Part shown: positions 61,753 to 64,000 of the stretch, one piece after another
How the letters are laid out: each line of letters begins with the position of its first letter
Numbering within the stretch: position 1 is the first letter of the stretch
Assembly: GCF_041435495.1 (NCBI RefSeq)
Contig: NZ_CP108644.1
Span: 6,557,501 to 6,621,500 of the forward strand
DNA length: 64,000 nt
DNA from: Streptomyces sp. NBC_01116
GTDB lineage: Bacteria; Actinomycetota; Actinomycetes; Streptomycetales; Streptomycetaceae
Direction of reading: 5' to 3'
Notes under the pieces: generated by a model
Databases searched by the model: none
The model's input: the letters and a program-made list of their open reading frames with translations, nothing else
What the model was told of the DNA's origin: nothing
Position numbers and translations under genes: made by a program

Positions 61753-62097
61753 ATGCAGGGTTACGCGGAGACGGAAGGCGAAGTGTGCCCGGACTGCAAG
61801 GCGGCGGGCCCTGGCCGGGACAACGTCTGCCTCGCGGTGGGAACGCCGCACCAGATGTGGCACACGCCGGACTGCACGCAGTGGACCATCATGCAGATCG
61901 ACTGGGAAGCAGGCTCTCAGCGCATGGAGGAACAGGACGCGTGGGCCAAGGAGACCTTCCCGACCGCGCACGAACGTCTGAAGCAGGCCGCCGCCGCGAT
62001 GCCGCCGGGCACGTCTGCCCAGCCGTTCATCGACGCGCTGACCGAGCTGGTCCAGGCGCAGGCCGACGCGACCGGCTTCGTCGTCCTGCACCAGTGA
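61753..62097 (+). CDS. small hypothetical protein with a Cys motif
   Basis: 114 aa from the ATG at 61753, with GAGGGGAGCAG upstream. It starts MQGYAETEGEVCPDCKAAG; a CPDC knuckle is followed by single Cys residues near 31 and 45 (DNVCLAVGTPHQMWHTPDCTQW), which could complete a zinc site. The C-terminal half is helical. No family was recognised. Confidence 0.6.
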   Translation: MQGYAETEGEVCPDCKAAGPGRDNVCLAVGTPHQMWHTPDCTQWTIMQIDWEAGSQRMEEQDAWAKETFPTAHERLKQAAAAMPPGTSAQPFIDALTELVQAQADATGFVVLHQ

Positions 62098-62283
62098 GCG
62101 GAGATCCTGGAGCGGCAGTTCCCGCCCCACCTGCCCAGTCCCGACAACGTGGCCGAGTAGCCCGGCCTTCACCCCAAGGCAGACTGCACGCCCGCGATCT
62201 GCCCCGAGATGGGCTGGAGTGCGGGCCGGTCGTCGGCCGGGAAGCAGCAGGCCGTTGTCAGTGGGCGAGCGGAGAATCACCGG

Positions 62284-62906
62284 ATGGCCCATGAACCGAC
62301 GGAGGCCGGCGAGTCCGAGATTCTCGCCGTTTCCTTAGGCACGTACCTGTCCGAGACCGGCTTCTCCCTCACCGGCCTGACCGGCAAGGGCGCGACCCAG
62401 TCCATCACCCGGGCGGTGGTGCAGTGGGTGGGAGCGTCCGGATGGAGATGCAGGACAGAGGCGCAGATGCGCTACATCGACCCGCCCCGTCTGACGAACG
62501 GCGGCTGCATCGCCTACTGGTCGCCGTCCTAGTCTGCCTACCTCGACCCAAAGACGGCCCGCCGGTCGCCGTGGAGATCGACCGCGCGGACGAGAGCACC
62601 GCCGTGGACAAGCTCCGAGACGAAGCACTCCGCGGGCGCCCCGCGCTATGGATCCGCTGGCACGGAGCGCTGCGCGCCGAGCTTCCGGCCGGTGTGGCCC
62701 GTCTCCACCTGCCCACGCGGTCCAGCAAAGCGCCCTTGCGGTACTCGCTGGCCCCGGTGACCGGCACCGAGGCGATCACCCTCGGTCCAGCCGTCACCCC
62801 CGAGGCCCGAGCGGACGCTCTGCGGCGAGACCAGCAGCGGATCGCGGACGAGAAAGGCGCTGCTGCCCGCCCCCAGGAGCGGGGCCCCACCCGCTGCTAC
62901 CGGTAG
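62284..62906 (+). pseudogene. frameshifted hypothetical gene
   Basis: The first frame (62284 to 62532) starts MAHEPTEAGESEILAVSLG and contains GKGATQSITRAVVQWVGASGWRCRTEAQM. The second frame, open across 62424-62906, contains VLVCLPRPKDGPPVAVEIDRADESTAVDKLRDEALRGRPALWIRWHG. Together they resemble one Streptomyces hypothetical family in which the 'GxxxSIxRAVxxW' part and the 'VAVEIDRAD...LWIRW' part are continuous, so a frame change lies between 62424 and 62532. The EIDR...KL spacing recalls nuclease-like folds, which is only suggestive. Confidence 0.6.
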
Positions 62907-62920
62907 AGCGGACACACCAC

Positions 62921-62954
62921 GGGCCCCGGGGGATCAGCACCTTCCCCGGGGCCC
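62921..62954 (+). terminator. terminator-like hairpin after the frameshifted gene
   Basis: 11-bp stem GGGCCCCGGGG (62921-62931) with CCCCGGGGCCC (62944-62954). Confidence 0.6.
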
Positions 62955-63267
62955 GGTATGGGGTCGCGTTGCCTAACGACCACGCCCCCGGCGTCACGCG
63001 GGCGCCGGTTGTGGCTCCTCCAGTACCCCGGCGACCTTCCGCGCCATGTCCGCCACGTGAGGCGGCAGGTAGTCGCCCAGGTGGCTTTGTCGGTGACGAC
63101 CGACTCCATTTCTAGGTGAGCTCTGACTCCAGCGTGTGCCTGTTGGCGCGCGCTGGGATGGAGCGGCGGGTCGGGCGAACGATCGGGATGAGCCTCTGTA
63201 AAGACGTCGGCGGCCTGCACTGTATGGAGGGCGCTTCCCCGGCGCTGGGTCTTCCGCGCTTCTCGTG

Positions 63268-63305
63268 CCGCTGCCCTCCACCGGTGCGGCGGTGGAGGGC
63301 AGCGG
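63268..63305 (-). terminator. terminator of the propeller/DUF11 gene
   Basis: Perfect 15-bp stem (63268-63282 with 63291-63305), 35 bases downstream of the minus-strand stop. Confidence 0.7.
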
Positions 63306-63340
63306 TGGTGCGTGGTACGCGGTTCACCGCGTGGGAGGTA

Positions 63341-64000
63341 TCAGGGGCAGGTGACGAGGATGATGGAGATGGCGGTGCAGGTGGCGGTGGCGCTGTCGTT
63401 GGCCGGGTTGGGATCGGTGGGCGCGGACGCGGTCCGCACGCCGGTGACGGTGACCTGGCCGAGGGTCAGCACACTCAGCGGGACGCGGAACGTCTTGTTC
63501 ACGCTCGCCCCGTTGGCGATGGCCCCGTAGGCGCACGTGACCGTGATGCCGGCAACAGTGCAGCCGGGGGAGAGGTTCGTTGCGGTGGTGCCGGCCGGGA
63601 GGGCCGCGGTGAGGGTCGCGGAGGTGACCGCGTCGGGGCCGGTGTTCTGGGCGGTGAGGGTGTAGCTCAGGTAGGGCACGAGGATGCCCAGGTGGGGCTG
63701 CGCGACGAGGTTGACGTCGATGTCGGCCTTCTTCGGTGCGGGCTTGGGGAAGAAGGCGATGTCGTAGGGGCTGTTGAACCCGGTGATGGTGGCCGTGACC
63801 GTGTTGGTCGCGGTGCTGATCACCGAGACGGTGTTGCCGTTCAGGTTGGTGGCGTAGGCGGCGGTGCCGGCGGGGTTGACCCTGGCTTCGGCGGGGGCGG
63901 CGCCCACGGGGACGGTCGCGGTGACCGTGTTGGTCGCCGTGTCGATCACCTTGACGTCGGAGCCGCCGTTGTCGGCGACGTAGGCCCGGGTTCCCGAGGG
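63341..64000 (-). CDS. YVTN-type beta-propeller and DUF11 surface protein (5' end outside window)
   Basis: The minus-strand frame enters from beyond the window with SGTRAYVADNGGSDVKVID and the repeating unit TATNTVTATVPVG... (VIDTATNTVTATV, VISTATNTVTATI), blades of a YVTN/NHL-like propeller. It is followed by a Pro/Lys joint and a DUF11 domain (about 130 residues, YTLTAQNTGPDAVTSATLTAALPAG) that ends with a Cys pair near the C-terminus. Probably exported; the signal peptide would be outside. Such proteins bind ligands or act in the envelope. It ends TAISIILVTCP. Confidence 0.82.
   Translation of the reverse strand, partial: PSGTRAYVADNGGSDVKVIDTATNTVTATVPVGAAPAEARVNPAGTAAYATNLNGNTVSVISTATNTVTATITGFNSPYDIAFFPKPAPKKADIDVNLVAQPHLGILVPYLSYTLTAQNTGPDAVTSATLTAALPAGTTATNLSPGCTVAGITVTCAYGAIANGASVNKTFRVPLSVLTLGQVTVTGVRTASAPTDPNPANDSATATCTAISIILVTCP

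Larger units (their letters stand above)
62907..63340. other. gene-free stretch with two hairpins
   Basis: No convincing coding sequence. It contains the terminator-like hairpins at 62921-62954 and 63268-63305 and otherwise nothing recognisable. Confidence 0.5.

Overview
The window is GC-rich actinobacterial DNA and the gene set is that of a Streptomyces chromosome: a CutR/CutS pair, a SepH-type cell-division protein, HPr preceded by a DasR-like box, an actinobacterial ferrochelatase, a c-di-AMP (ydaO-type) riboswitch in front of a secreted M23 peptidase, and GTG/TTG starts with many ATGA/GTGA overlaps. No rRNA, tRNA or CRISPR array was recognised.

Positions 1-39512 are conserved core. In order: an M16 peptidase pair, the riboswitch and M23 endopeptidase, a GntR regulator, ptsH, a GNAT/acyl-CoA synthetase fusion, a DUF5998 protein, an alkaline-phosphatase-superfamily phosphodiesterase, thymidine kinase, a Tat-exported phosphoesterase, a double-VOC protein, a rhodanese, sepH, a membrane protein, an MFS/lactone-oxidase pair, ferrochelatase, an IMPase, cutRS, then a block found in the same order in other actinobacteria (DUF4193, EcsC-like, DUF3093, thioesterase, dut, DUF3710, OB-fold, DUF3159, two TrkA-type RCK proteins, a KimA-like permease, a TRAM methyltransferase). 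KdpD/KdpE-like proteins sit inside this block. With the RCK pair and the KimA-like permease they make 29.5-38.0 kb look like a potassium-homeostasis neighbourhood.

Positions 39513-58340 are an accessory island. A direct repeat of about 171 bp (39455-39625 and 58340-58521) contains the last 58 bases of the TRAM methyltransferase gene plus its downstream flank. All codon differences between the copies are silent, so the island looks like an insertion at the 3' end of that gene that left it intact. The island carries a divergent TetR/EamA pair with two matching palindromes, an IS5-type element with a likely frameshifted transposase, a kinase-like phosphotransferase, a P450, a hydantoinase-A/DUF917 pair, an unrecognised protein of about 434 residues, an ABC exporter with an N-terminal HMA-like domain plus a small DUF5132-like membrane protein, an AAA ATPase/subtilase pair in which the subtilase has an in-frame TAG, and a decayed MFS gene. 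No integrase was seen inside it. The P450-hydantoinase-DUF917-unknown-ABC stretch (43.9-52.7 kb) is the best candidate for an undescribed pathway.

Positions 58522-64000 are still accessory: a coiled-coil hypothetical, a small membrane protein and an IS transposase lying between 95-bp inverted repeats, a small Cys-containing protein, a frameshifted gene, and a YVTN-propeller/DUF11 surface protein running off the end.
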